Positions 17,659-26,932 of a stretch of DNA of 64,000 nt are shown in pieces. Source of the DNA: Anaerolineales bacterium (lineage in GTDB: Bacteria > Chloroflexota > Anaerolineae > Anaerolineales > Anaerolineaceae). How positions within the stretch are numbered: position 1 is the stretch's first letter; the number at the start of each line of letters is the position of its first letter. The stretch is from assembly GCA_020060485.1 (NCBI GenBank), contig JAGVAB010000152.1, positions 6,472-70,471 on the forward strand, in the 5' to 3' direction. The notes beneath the pieces were generated by a model, which ran no database searches, was not told where the DNA came from, and saw nothing but the letters and a program-made list of their open reading frames with translations. A program made the position numbers and the translations under genes.

Positions 17659-17895
17659 ATGGAAATTGACTGGGTAATGGTGGCAAAAGTGGTTGCGGCG
17701 GCGTTTGTGATGGTACCGACCGCTGGTGCAGCTTTGGGGATCGGTTTAATGGGCTATGCTGCCGTTCAAGGCATTTCCCGAAACCCTGAGGCAAGCAGTG
17801 AAGTGCAGACAACCCTCATCCTGGCAGTGGCTTTTACTGAAGCTATTGCCATTTATGCGTTGGTGATCGCTTTACTGATCTTGTTTGTGGTTTAA
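17659..17895 (+). CDS. atpE: ATP synthase F0 subunit c
   Basis: The 78-residue protein forms the rotor ring. Two helices flank the loop GISRNPEASSEVQ; the carboxylate of helix 2 is the Glu in AVAFTEAIAIYALV. The position that is Gln in sodium-binding rings is Ile, and the Glu is followed by Ala instead of Ser or Thr, so the ring is predicted to use protons. The ATG at 17659 follows ggagg; upstream in-frame starts lie within atpB. Confidence 0.95.
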   Translation: MEIDWVMVAKVVAAAFVMVPTAGAALGIGLMGYAAVQGISRNPEASSEVQTTLILAVAFTEAIAIYALVIALLILFVV

Positions 17896-17916
17896 TGACA
17901 GAAAAGGAAGTGCAGC

Positions 17917-18672
17917 TTGGAAAAACTTGGAATCAATCTGGGTTATGTTCTCGTTCAGATCGTTAATTTTTCAATCATATTTATCCTGATGCGCGCTTTT
18001 GCCATGCATCCCTTGATGGATATGCTGGAAAAACGCCGCAACAAGATTGAAAAGAGTCTTGCAGAGGCAGATCGAGCGATCGAAGAGGCAGAACAGGCTC
18101 GATTGGAGGCAGAGCGGGTGGTCACCGAAGCGCAGATCAAAGCGGCGAACATTCTGCGCGAGACGAGCGATCGGGCTGAAGCTGCCGGGCGGGAGATTAT
18201 CGCCGCTGCAACAGCAGAATCCGTAAAAGACCGCGATGCCGCCAGGTTGGAACTGGCCGTGGAACGGGATGAGATGCTGCATAAGGTTCGTACCAATGTA
18301 TCTGAGTTGGCTATTGCTGCTGCCCGCAAGCTGATTGGCGATGCTCTGGTGCGGGACGAGGCTTATCAGCATTCCCTGTTGAAGGAATTCCTGACGGGTA
18401 TCCGGGATGGTGAAGTGGTCATATTTGATGCAGCTGAGCTGGAAAGAGTGATGGATGTGGAAGTGGCAGAAGTCATCAGCGCCCTGCCTCTGGAGCCGGA
18501 GGAGCAGGGCCTGGTGAAACAGAAACTTCTGGGCCAGCTCAAGCAATTACAGGATGTAAGTTTCCGGGTGGACCCGTCCATTTTGGGCGGGCTGATCGTG
18601 CGGGTTGGCGATCATATCCTTGACAGCTCAGTCAATAGCCAACTGCAGGCCTTGAGCCGTGGCATGAGCTGA
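17917..18672 (+). CDS. atpFH: ATP synthase subunit b fused to the C-terminal domain of subunit delta
   Basis: The 251-residue protein starts with one membrane helix (GYVLVQIVNFSIIFILMRAFA), then a long charged coiled coil (residues 35-150) as in subunit b. From about residue 170 it matches the end of delta: EVISALPLEPEEQGLVKQKL, FRVDPSILGGLIVRVGDHIL, DSSVNSQLQAL. The alpha-binding N-terminal bundle of delta is not present, so this is a partial fusion. The start is a TTG preceded by aggaag. No F1 gene follows; murE comes next. Confidence 0.9.
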   Translation: MEKLGINLGYVLVQIVNFSIIFILMRAFAMHPLMDMLEKRRNKIEKSLAEADRAIEEAEQARLEAERVVTEAQIKAANILRETSDRAEAAGREIIAAATAESVKDRDAARLELAVERDEMLHKVRTNVSELAIAAARKLIGDALVRDEAYQHSLLKEFLTGIRDGEVVIFDAAELERVMDVEVAEVISALPLEPEEQGLVKQKLLGQLKQLQDVSFRVDPSILGGLIVRVGDHILDSSVNSQLQALSRGMS

Positions 18673-18702
18673 AACGACATCGTGCGGGCAGAAGGATGTG
18701 TT

Positions 18703-20268
18703 GTGACTGGTTATGTAAAAAAGACCCTGTTTGATCTATTTGCTGATATTCCGGTGGAGGTGCTTTCAACTTCCGCCAAAGAGGACGTGCTAGTCAATGG
18801 TATCACAGCTGATTCCCGAAAAGTGCGTCCCGGATATATCTTTATGGCGATGCGGGGAGAGAATCATGATGGGCATGAGTATATTGCCAAAGCGGAAACC
18901 CTGGGAGCTGCGGCGGTGGTGGGCACCAGGGATGATGTTGTTTGCAGAGCACCTTATATTCGTGTGGCTGACAGCCGGAATGCAATGGCGCATTTGGCTG
19001 CTGCTTTGTATGACTTTCCAGCCCGCCATTTGACAGTCATTGGTATTACCGGTACAGATGGTAAAACCACCACGGCCAATCTTATTTACCACATCCTGCA
19101 GCATGCCGGCATTCGGGCTGGAATGATCTCGACGGTCAATGCAGTGATTGGTGATGAAGAGTTGGATACCGGGTTTCATGTCACCACGCCGGATGCTACC
19201 GATGTTCAAAGGTATTTGGCGCGCATGCTGGCGGCCGGCTTGACCCATGTGGTGCTGGAGACGACATCCCATGGCCTGGCCCAGCATCGGGTGGCTGCCT
19301 GTGAATTTGATCTGGCGGTGATTACCAATATTACCCATGAACACCTGGATTACCACGGCACCTGGGAGAATTATCGGGACGCCAAAGCGATCCTGTTCAA
19401 GGAATTGGCGCTCACCCGTCCAAAGCCGCAAGGCAATCCCCGCCTGGCCATCCTCAACCTGGATGACCGTTCCTTTGATTATTTGAAGATGATCGCCCCA
19501 CGCTTTTTCTCTTATGGTTTGCAATCTGGAGCAGATGTACGGGCTGAGGAGATTACGTTTGACGCCAGCGGCCTTTCTTTCCACACGGTTGGGCCGGATT
19601 TCTCTTTCTCAGTGAAAAGCCATCTGACCGGTGTTTACAATGTTTTTAATTGCCTGGCTGCCATTGCGGCTACCGTGGCTGGTTTGGGCATCGACCCCGA
19701 AAAAGCTTGTCAGGGAATTGCGGCACTGCGCAGTGTGCCTGGCCGCATGGAGTGCATTAATTGGGGACAGGATTTCACCGCCATCGTTGATTTTGCCCAC
19801 ACGCCCAACGCTTTGCAGAATGCCCTGCAAGCGACACGTCAGATGACCAGCGGCAGGGTGATTGCCGTGTTTGGCTCAGCCGGGTTGCGCGACCGCGCCA
19901 AAAGGCGCTTGATGGCTGAGGTTTCTTTGCAGTTTGCGGACCTGACCATTTTGACAGCTGAAGACCCGCGTACTGAATCGCTGGATGATATTCTGGCTGA
20001 AATGGCAGAAGCTGCCAAACGGCAAGGCGGGGTGGAGGGTGTCAATTTCTGGCGTGTGCCAGACCGCGGAGCTGCCATTCTTATGGCATGCAAAATGGCA
20101 AGGCCTGAAGACCTGGTGATTGCCTGCGGCAAGGGCCATGAACAGTCAATGTGTTTTGAAACGACTGAATATGCCTGGGATGATCGCAAAGCAATGCGGT
20201 CGGCTCTGGCGGCGTTGCTGGGCAACACTGGACCGGCGATGCCCTATCTGCCCACACAGGATAAATAA
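18703..20268 (+). CDS. murE: UDP-N-acetylmuramoyl-tripeptide synthetase
   Basis: The 521-residue Mur ligase adds the third peptide residue to the peptidoglycan precursor. Visible are the MurE N-terminal ITADSRKVRPGYIFMAMRG, the P-loop GTDGKTTT (117-124), ETTSHGLAQHR, NITHEHLDYHGTWENY, the likely carbamylated Lys228 and VDFAHTPNAL. The substrate motif, DNPR in meso-DAP enzymes, reads EDPR (420-423), so another diamino acid is likely. The GTG at 18703 follows agaagga; a GTG at 18682 is the alternative. It is 30 bases behind atpFH. Confidence 0.92.
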   Translation: MTGYVKKTLFDLFADIPVEVLSTSAKEDVLVNGITADSRKVRPGYIFMAMRGENHDGHEYIAKAETLGAAAVVGTRDDVVCRAPYIRVADSRNAMAHLAAALYDFPARHLTVIGITGTDGKTTTANLIYHILQHAGIRAGMISTVNAVIGDEELDTGFHVTTPDATDVQRYLARMLAAGLTHVVLETTSHGLAQHRVAACEFDLAVITNITHEHLDYHGTWENYRDAKAILFKELALTRPKPQGNPRLAILNLDDRSFDYLKMIAPRFFSYGLQSGADVRAEEITFDASGLSFHTVGPDFSFSVKSHLTGVYNVFNCLAAIAATVAGLGIDPEKACQGIAALRSVPGRMECINWGQDFTAIVDFAHTPNALQNALQATRQMTSGRVIAVFGSAGLRDRAKRRLMAEVSLQFADLTILTAEDPRTESLDDILAEMAEAAKRQGGVEGVNFWRVPDRGAAILMACKMARPEDLVIACGKGHEQSMCFETTEYAWDDRKAMRSALAALLGNTGPAMPYLPTQDK

Positions 20269-20350
20269 AAGGTTTTTAAAACAACTATCAAACTTCTTTT
20301 TCACGGCAATTCCCAGAGAGCCTAAACAAAGGCTTCATAAGGCAATGAAG

Positions 20351-20378
20351 AAACCTCCCCGGTTTTCCGGGGAGGTTT
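20351..20378. terminator. Terminator between murE and pnp
   Basis: AAACCTCCCCGG and CCGGGGAGGTTT pair over 12 bases around a TTTT loop, between two convergent genes. The stem itself ends in three T on either strand, so it may serve both. Confidence 0.85.
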
Positions 20379-20396
20379 GACATTCGAGAGTTGATC

Positions 20397-22631
20397 TTAG
20401 TAACGGGGTTTGCCGCCGCCGCTGCGATCACCACCGCTGCGATTACCACCGCTCCGATTACCGGAGCCGCCGCGGTTGCCGCCTTCTGGGCGCTTGCGGG
20501 GTTTGTCTTTCTCGCGGGCTTCTTCTGCCGACCAGCCTTCCAGCACAGCCTGGCGGGAGAGGCGAATCTTGCCGCTGCCATCAATGTCGGTGACCATGAC
20601 AGTGATCTCATCACCAACCTGGACAACATCTTCCACACTGTTGACGCGCTCGGTATCGAGCTGCGAGATGTGTACCATGCCATCGGTGCCAGGCAGAATT
20701 TCCACAAAGGCGCCAAAGTCGGTTACCCGTACCACCTTGCCAGTGTAAATGCGGCCAAGCTCGGCCGTTTCGGTGCAGGCCAGAATGCGATCACGGGCCG
20801 CAGCCTCACCGATGCCATCGGTGGCAGCGATAAAGACTGAACCATCTTCGCCAATGTCAATGCGGGTTTTGGTCTCTTCCTGGATGGCGCGAATGTTCTT
20901 GCCGCCTGGGCCAATTACCGCACCGATCTTGTCCACCGGAACGTGGATGACGGTGATGCGCGGGGCGTGCGGTTTCAGGTCTGGGTTGGGTTTGGAAATG
21001 ACTTCCATCATTTTACCCAGGATATGATCCCGGCCGCTTCGGGCCTGGTCGAGGGCTTCGGCCATGATCTGGGGCGTGATGCCTTTGATCTTGATGTCCA
21101 TTTGCAGGGCAGTGATGCCTTTCTGGGTTCCGGCGACTTTAAAGTCCATGTCACCCAGATGATCTTCCAGGCCCTGGATGTCGGACAGTACCACGTACTT
21201 TTCGCCTTCCTTGATGAGCCCCATGGCAATGCCGGTAACGGGTGCCGAAATGGGCACGCCAGCATCCATCAGAGACAGTGTTGAACCGCACACGGACGCC
21301 ATGGATGAAGAGCCATTGGAAGCCAGAACTTCAGAGACCAGGCGCAGGGTGTATGGAAATTCGGATTCAGGAGGAATGACGGGCAAAAGGGCGCGTTCAG
21401 CCAGGGCGCCATGACCAATATCGCGGCGTGAAGTGCCGCGCAGGGGTTTGACTTCACCAACGGAGTAGGGCGGAAAGTTGTAGTGATGAATGTATCGTTT
21501 GCTGGAGTTGGGGGTCAGGTCATCCAGTTCCTGCGCTTCGCGGGGTGTTCCCAGGGTCGTGAAGGTGAGTACCTGGGTTTCTCCGCGGGTGAACAGACCG
21601 GAGCCATGCGCACGCGGAATAAGATCCACCTGGCACCAGATGGGGCGAATTTCTTTCAAATCGCGGCCATCGGGGCGGATATGGCGGTCCAGAATGCGAT
21701 CGCGTACAACGTGCTTGTAAACTTCTTCGAACGCTTCACCAGCTTGCTTGGCCATATCCAACGTGTCAGGATTGGCTTCGGCGAATTCTTTGGTGACGGC
21801 GGTTTTGAGTTCGTCAATGGCGCCATACAATTCGGCTTTGGTGTGCGGTTTGTCGAGCAAGACATTGATCTCTGTTTCAGCACGTTCCTGAATGCGTTTT
21901 TGCAGGTCGGGGTCAAGGCCGAAGAGGGTAATTTCACTCTTTTGCTTGCCGATTTCTGCGGCCATGCGGCGCTGGGTTTCAACCAGAGGCTGAATGGATT
22001 CGTGCCCAAAAGCGAGGGCTTTGACCATCACATCTTCGGGGACTTCCAATGCACCGGCTTCGACCATCAGGATGGCATCGCTGGTGCCGGCCACGCGCAA
22101 GTCGAGGTCGGAGATTTCCATTTGCTCAAAGGTGGGATTGACGATGAATTCACCATCAATACGTCCGATACGTACGGCTCCCACCGGCCCCTCCCAGGGG
22201 ATATCCGAAATGCTCAATGCAGCCGAGGCGGCATTGATGGCCAGGATATCAAGCGGGTTTTCTCCATCTGCCGAGAAGGAGTTCATGATGACCTGCACAT
22301 CGTTGCGCATTCCAGTGGGGAAAAGCGGGCGGATGGGGCGGTCTGTCAGGCGGGCGATGAGAACAGCTTCGCTGCCGGGGCGTCCTTCACGACGGAAGAA
22401 CGAACCGGGAATGCGCCCGCCGGCGTACATTCTCTCTTCATAGTCAACGGTGAGGGGAAAGAAATCCAACCCTTCCCGCGGTTGTGATGACATGGTGGCT
22501 GCTGCGAAAATAATTGAATCACCCAAACGCACTGTTACTGCGCCGCCAGCCTGACCGGCGAATTTGCCAGTCTCAAACGTGATAATGCGACCACCCACGG
22601 TGGCCGTGTATTGCTTTGCTTCTTTTTGCAT
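20397..22631 (-). CDS. pnp: Polyribonucleotide nucleotidyltransferase (PNPase)
   Basis: The 744-residue 3'-5' exoribonuclease shows two RNase PH cores ([20 protein letters not shown] near the start; [16 protein letters not shown] and [10 protein letters not shown] in the second), a KH domain ([20 protein letters not shown]) and an S1 domain ([20 protein letters not shown]). The last 30 residues are a Gly-Asn-Arg-Ser tail with repeats of GGNRSGG, seen in the DNA as tandem accaccgctgcgatt-like units. It lies behind rpsO, the common rpsO-pnp pair, with a terminator hairpin between them. Confidence 0.97.
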   Translation of the reverse strand: MQKEAKQYTATVGGRIITFETGKFAGQAGGAVTVRLGDSIIFAAATMSSQPREGLDFFPLTVDYEERMYAGGRIPGSFFRREGRPGSEAVLIARLTDRPIRPLFPTGMRNDVQVIMNSFSADGENPLDILAINAASAALSISDIPWEGPVGAVRIGRIDGEFIVNPTFEQMEISDLDLRVAGTSDAILMVEAGALEVPEDVMVKALAFGHESIQPLVETQRRMAAEIGKQKSEITLFGLDPDLQKRIQERAETEINVLLDKPHTKAELYGAIDELKTAVTKEFAEANPDTLDMAKQAGEAFEEVYKHVVRDRILDRHIRPDGRDLKEIRPIWCQVDLIPRAHGSGLFTRGETQVLTFTTLGTPREAQELDDLTPNSSKRYIHHYNFPPYSVGEVKPLRGTSRRDIGHGALAERALLPVIPPESEFPYTLRLVSEVLASNGSSSMASVCGSTLSLMDAGVPISAPVTGIAMGLIKEGEKYVVLSDIQGLEDHLGDMDFKVAGTQKGITALQMDIKIKGITPQIMAEALDQARSGRDHILGKMMEVISKPNPDLKPHAPRITVIHVPVDKIGAVIGPGGKNIRAIQEETKTRIDIGEDGSVFIAATDGIGEAAARDRILACTETAELGRIYTGKVVRVTDFGAFVEILPGTDGMVHISQLDTERVNSVEDVVQVGDEITVMVTDIDGSGKIRLSRQAVLEGWSAEEAREKDKPRKRPEGGNRGGSGNRSGGNRSGGDRSGGGKPRY

Positions 22632-22752
22632 TTTTATTCCCTTTTCGTTTTTCTTTTCCCCACCCGGTCAGGGACTGAAAACAGGCGAGGAGGAAATCCT
22701 CAACTCTTTTCAATACCTAACCCGCAGGGACGCTAAATATTTGGCCGCAGGT

Positions 22753-22794
22753 AAAAAAAGAGTAGATGGAAAGTTGCATGTCCCATCTACTCTT
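22753..22794 (-). terminator. Terminator or attenuator between rpsO and pnp
   Basis: On the - strand AAGAGTAGATGG pairs with CCATCTACTCTT (12 bases, 13-base loop) and is followed by seven T. It would stop most rpsO transcripts and let a fraction through to pnp. Confidence 0.85.
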
Positions 22795-22807
22795 GTGTGG
22801 GTGAAAC

Positions 22808-23080
22808 TTATTTCCTGCGGATGTTCAATCGTTCTGTGATCTCTAAATACTGACTGTAATCCTTGCGGCGTATGTAGGCCAGCAAGCGGCGGCGGCGGCC
22901 AACCAGCTTCAACAAACCGCGGCGCGATGATTCATCGTGTTTGTTAACACGCAGGTGCTCGGTCAGTTGGGATATCCGGGAGGTGAGAATGGCCACCTGA
23001 ACTCCTGATGAACCAGTGTCCGTCTCATCCCGACGGTATTCTTCGATCAACTTCGATTTTTCTTCTTTTTTTAAAGTCAC
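22808..23080 (-). CDS. rpsO: 30S ribosomal protein S15
   Basis: The 90-residue protein has the uS15 four-helix pattern: [60 protein letters not shown] and the closing [13 protein letters not shown]. The start is a GTG at 23080 (MTLKKEEK), placed by aaaggag nine bases upstream; an in-frame start at 23113 would add 11 atypical residues. It is the first gene of the rpsO-pnp unit. Confidence 0.95.
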   Translation of the reverse strand: MTLKKEEKSKLIEEYRRDETDTGSSGVQVAILTSRISQLTEHLRVNKHDESSRRGLLKLVGRRRRLLAYIRRKDYSQYLEITERLNIRRK

Positions 23081-23163
23081 GACATCTGTCTCCTTTAGAG
23101 GTTTTTGGGACAAGTCTCCATGCTCGCAGCCGAAGCCGCGGACAGGACCAGTCAGCGGAATGT

Positions 23164-23172
23164 ATTATACCA
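23164..23172 (-). promoter_or_regulatory. Extended -10 promoter of rpsO
   Basis: On the - strand TGGTATAAT is a TG-extended perfect -10. No convincing -35 box is seen upstream, where the coding end of the helical-repeat gene lies. Transcription would start near 23157, about 77 bases before the rpsO start. Confidence 0.55.
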
Positions 23173-23194
23173 GAGGTTTGGTCACGCGAGAAGG

Positions 23195-24007
23195 CTAGGA
23201 TTTTCTCTCTTTTTCTTTGAGAAGCAAGTGCAATTTTTCCTGCTGCTCTGATGGAAAGGCTGGCAGCGTCTTGCGTACCATCCGCAGCAGGTCTTTGGTG
23301 GTCTCCTGGGCGAGTATCTGGCGCAGAAAGTAAGCAGTTTCCATTGGGCTGCGCCTTGCAAGAGTCTGTATGATTTCGACTGCTTCGGCTTGATAGCGCG
23401 GCGGGAGGTTGACCAGGGGCGTTTTGAGGCGGTTGAAGATCTCTGGCAGGTTTTCAAAGGCGGGGTCCTGGATCAACGGCTGGAGGAGTTTCAACCCCAG
23501 CATCTGACTGCTGCCGGATGGAGAAGACAGCCAGTCAGCGGCCAGGTCATATAAAACATGGGGGGCCTCAGCACGCAAGCGATACGTGCTCTTGACCAGA
23601 ACTGCGTTCAGAAGGGGGAGTGGTTGGGTCGGAGTGCACCATCGCTTCAAGCGGATGGTAACCTCTTCCGCCAGGTTGAGGGGAAGCTGCCCAAGCAGAT
23701 AGGCAGCCACCAAACGCAGCTCAAAATGGGTGTCCATCCAAAGTTCATCCGCCAGGTTGAGTGCAGCTTTGGGATTTTGCTGGCAAAGAGGATGCAGGGC
23801 GAGCTCCAATTGCTGGATCAGCAATGGAGGAACCCGGTAGGTAGGCATGAGAGCCTTGGAGGGAGTGGTTTGCCCTGGCCGATAGACTTGATCGGCGTAG
23901 AATGCAAACAGGCCGTGTAAACCGCGGCGGAATGCCTCCGGTTGGGTGAACAGCCAGGATAGCTCGTTGATCTGTTGGCGGACGCGGCTCAACTGGATGG
24001 CTGGCAT
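23195..24007 (-). CDS. Helical-repeat (HEAT-like) protein of unknown function
   Basis: I do not recognise this 270-residue protein. It is rich in Leu and appears all-helical, with repeating helix pairs such as FELRLVAAYLLGQLPLNLAE and VLYDLAADWLSSPSGSSQML spaced about 40 residues apart, as in HEAT or armadillo repeats. No catalytic motif, signal peptide or membrane segment is seen. It follows proS by 61 bases on the same strand; a 10-base-pair hairpin lies in that gap. Confidence 0.65.
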   Translation of the reverse strand: MPAIQLSRVRQQINELSWLFTQPEAFRRGLHGLFAFYADQVYRPGQTTPSKALMPTYRVPPLLIQQLELALHPLCQQNPKAALNLADELWMDTHFELRLVAAYLLGQLPLNLAEEVTIRLKRWCTPTQPLPLLNAVLVKSTYRLRAEAPHVLYDLAADWLSSPSGSSQMLGLKLLQPLIQDPAFENLPEIFNRLKTPLVNLPPRYQAEAVEIIQTLARRSPMETAYFLRQILAQETTKDLLRMVRKTLPAFPSEQQEKLHLLLKEKERKS

Positions 24008-24019
24008 GGATTAGGGTCT

Positions 24020-24050
24020 GTGGGCGGGGTGTATCACAAGCCCCGCCCAC
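24020..24050 (-). other. Strong hairpin downstream of proS
   Basis: GTGGGCGGGG and CCCCGCCCAC form a perfect 10-base-pair stem with an 11-base loop. No run of T follows on the - strand, so it is not a standard terminator. It may protect the proS mRNA end or reduce read-through. Confidence 0.5.
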
Positions 24051-24068
24051 CGGGTATGGTAAGGTTGA

Positions 24069-25508
<1,440 letters not shown>

Positions 25509-25550
25509 CTACTTTTCACTGATTGGGATGATGAGACAAGAACAGAGGGA

Positions 25551-26078
25551 CTAAAGCCTGGCAACAGCCTGAGGCGCGTCCTGTACGAATTGCAGCAGGT
25601 CGGTTGTCCCGGTGGAGATGTATTCCGCCTGGGCGGTGAACAGGGTTTCAAATACGGCCTGCCAGTCTTTGCCGATGATGATCAACGGGCGCAGCGGAAG
25701 TGCGCCAGTGATCATTCGGTTCCAAAGCATGAGGATCTCGGCCAGGGTGCCGGCTCCGCCGGGCAAGGCAATGGCGGCATCCTCTCCACCTTCGATCAGG
25801 GCGTTCAGGCGTTCATGCAGGGTAGGGTATTTCCATTCTTCCTGCACCCAGGGGTTGGCCGGCGTGCTGCGAAATCTTTCCAACTCTTCGCAGGTGACGC
25901 CAATTACATGGGCGCCGGCTTCAGCGGCTCCTCTGGATACTGCTTCCATGGTGCCTGTATAGCCGCCGGTGAGGACGGTGTGCCCCTGCTGACCAAGCAG
26001 CTGGCCCAAAAGATAGGACTCCTGGTAGAGCGGGGAATTCTCTGGGGCCTGTGCGCTTCCAAATACGGCAACTTTCAT
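25551..26078 (-). CDS. LOG-family (TIGR00725-like) nucleotide-binding protein
   Basis: The 175-residue protein has a Rossmann-like start (MKVAVFGSAQAPENSP), the GGYTGTMEAVSRGAAEAG block and the family motif PGGAGTLAE. These are hallmarks of LOG proteins, related to cytokinin-activating phosphoribohydrolases and once misnamed lysine decarboxylases. The in vivo substrate is unknown. The start follows gaggaaa. It sits between the PilZ gene and proS with short gaps, so the genes are likely cotranscribed. Confidence 0.85.
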   Translation of the reverse strand: MKVAVFGSAQAPENSPLYQESYLLGQLLGQQGHTVLTGGYTGTMEAVSRGAAEAGAHVIGVTCEELERFRSTPANPWVQEEWKYPTLHERLNALIEGGEDAAIALPGGAGTLAEILMLWNRMITGALPLRPLIIIGKDWQAVFETLFTAQAEYISTGTTDLLQFVQDAPQAVARL

Positions 26079-26108
26079 GATTTTTCCTCGACGCGGGCGG
26101 TTCAGATA

Positions 26109-26459
26109 CTAATTCTTGAACCCATATTTTTCGATCAGTAACTTGATCTTTTCTGCCTCTTCGGCAGTGCTGTCCTGGAAATGAAAACCGCTTTTGAATT
26201 TCTCCAACTGTGGGTCAAACTCACTCCAGAGGTTGACTACCTTGAGGAAGATGGCTTTCTCGCCATTCAATTCGCTCGGCAGTTGAATGGCAACATCGTA
26301 GACTGTCTCGGCAGCAGGAAGGGCGGTCTTTCCGGCCAGCATCATGCCCTGGACGTTGATGTCGAGCAGATATCCGAGGCTCTCATTGGTTTGCCGGTTA
26401 ACCACTTTGAGGTAATAAACCGGGTGCCGGCGCTTTAGCTTTCGTTTTTCGAGCATCAT
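26109..26459 (-). CDS. PilZ-domain protein
   Basis: The 116-residue protein is a stand-alone PilZ domain. The c-di-GMP contacts are present in reduced form: a basic N-terminus KRKLKRRHPVYY and the DINVQGMML segment corresponding to (D/N)xSxxG, with Asn in place of Ser. The C-terminus holds FHFQDSTAEEAEKIKLLIEKYG. It would be a cytosolic effector of c-di-GMP; the HD-GYP gene at 40627 could supply the matching enzyme. An ATG pair at 26459 follows aggaa. Confidence 0.8.
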   Translation of the reverse strand: MMLEKRKLKRRHPVYYLKVVNRQTNESLGYLLDINVQGMMLAGKTALPAAETVYDVAIQLPSELNGEKAIFLKVVNLWSEFDPQLEKFKSGFHFQDSTAEEAEKIKLLIEKYGFKN

Positions 26460-26501
26460 TGTTTTTCCTGAGCCACAATTGTTTCATCAGCGGTGAAAAT
26501 T

Positions 26502-26801
26502 TTATTCCCAATGACGCGTACCATTTTCTTCCAGTTTCTTAAGCACTGCTTTTTCCAGGTCGATCTCGCACAAGTTGGCCAATTGCAGTAAATACAGGGT
26601 AACATCGGCAAGTTCAGCAGACAGGGCTTCCGGGTTATCTGTACCTTCGTTCCACTGGAAATGTTCCAGCACTTCGGCAGCTTCAAGGCACAACGAGATG
26701 GCAATACTGCGCGGGGTTTGGGGATGAATGCTGCCGGTCTGGTACCAGCCTTTCTGCCGCACAAATTGATCCATCAGGTCTGTTAGTTGATCGAGTCGCA
26801 T
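26502..26801 (-). CDS. MazG-like nucleotide pyrophosphohydrolase
   Basis: The 99-residue protein matches the small all-alpha NTP pyrophosphohydrolases of the RS21-C6/MazG-like group: WYQTGSIHPQTPRSIAISLC, the metal site EAAEVLEHFQW and ELADVTLYLLQLAN. Such enzymes remove modified dNTPs such as 5-methyl-dCTP. The end is short: after KKLEENGTRHWE it stops, where relatives carry a further KYP-like turn. The ATG at 26801 is preferred over a TTG at 26822. Confidence 0.8.
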   Translation of the reverse strand: MRLDQLTDLMDQFVRQKGWYQTGSIHPQTPRSIAISLCLEAAEVLEHFQWNEGTDNPEALSAELADVTLYLLQLANLCEIDLEKAVLKKLEENGTRHWE

Positions 26802-26932
26802 AGCCTCACCAGCAGATGGCAAAATGATGTGGCAATTATACCATCAGGGTCTGGATGGGAACGGGTGCTGGTGAATGGTTTGCAGATTTGCCGCGCCAAA
26901 TAATGCGCATAGCCAAAATATCGTCAGGTGCT

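Noticed and set aside
21483..22487. Long + strand open frame opposite pnp
   Set aside because: PNPase motifs are unbroken on the - strand; the frame is a shadow.
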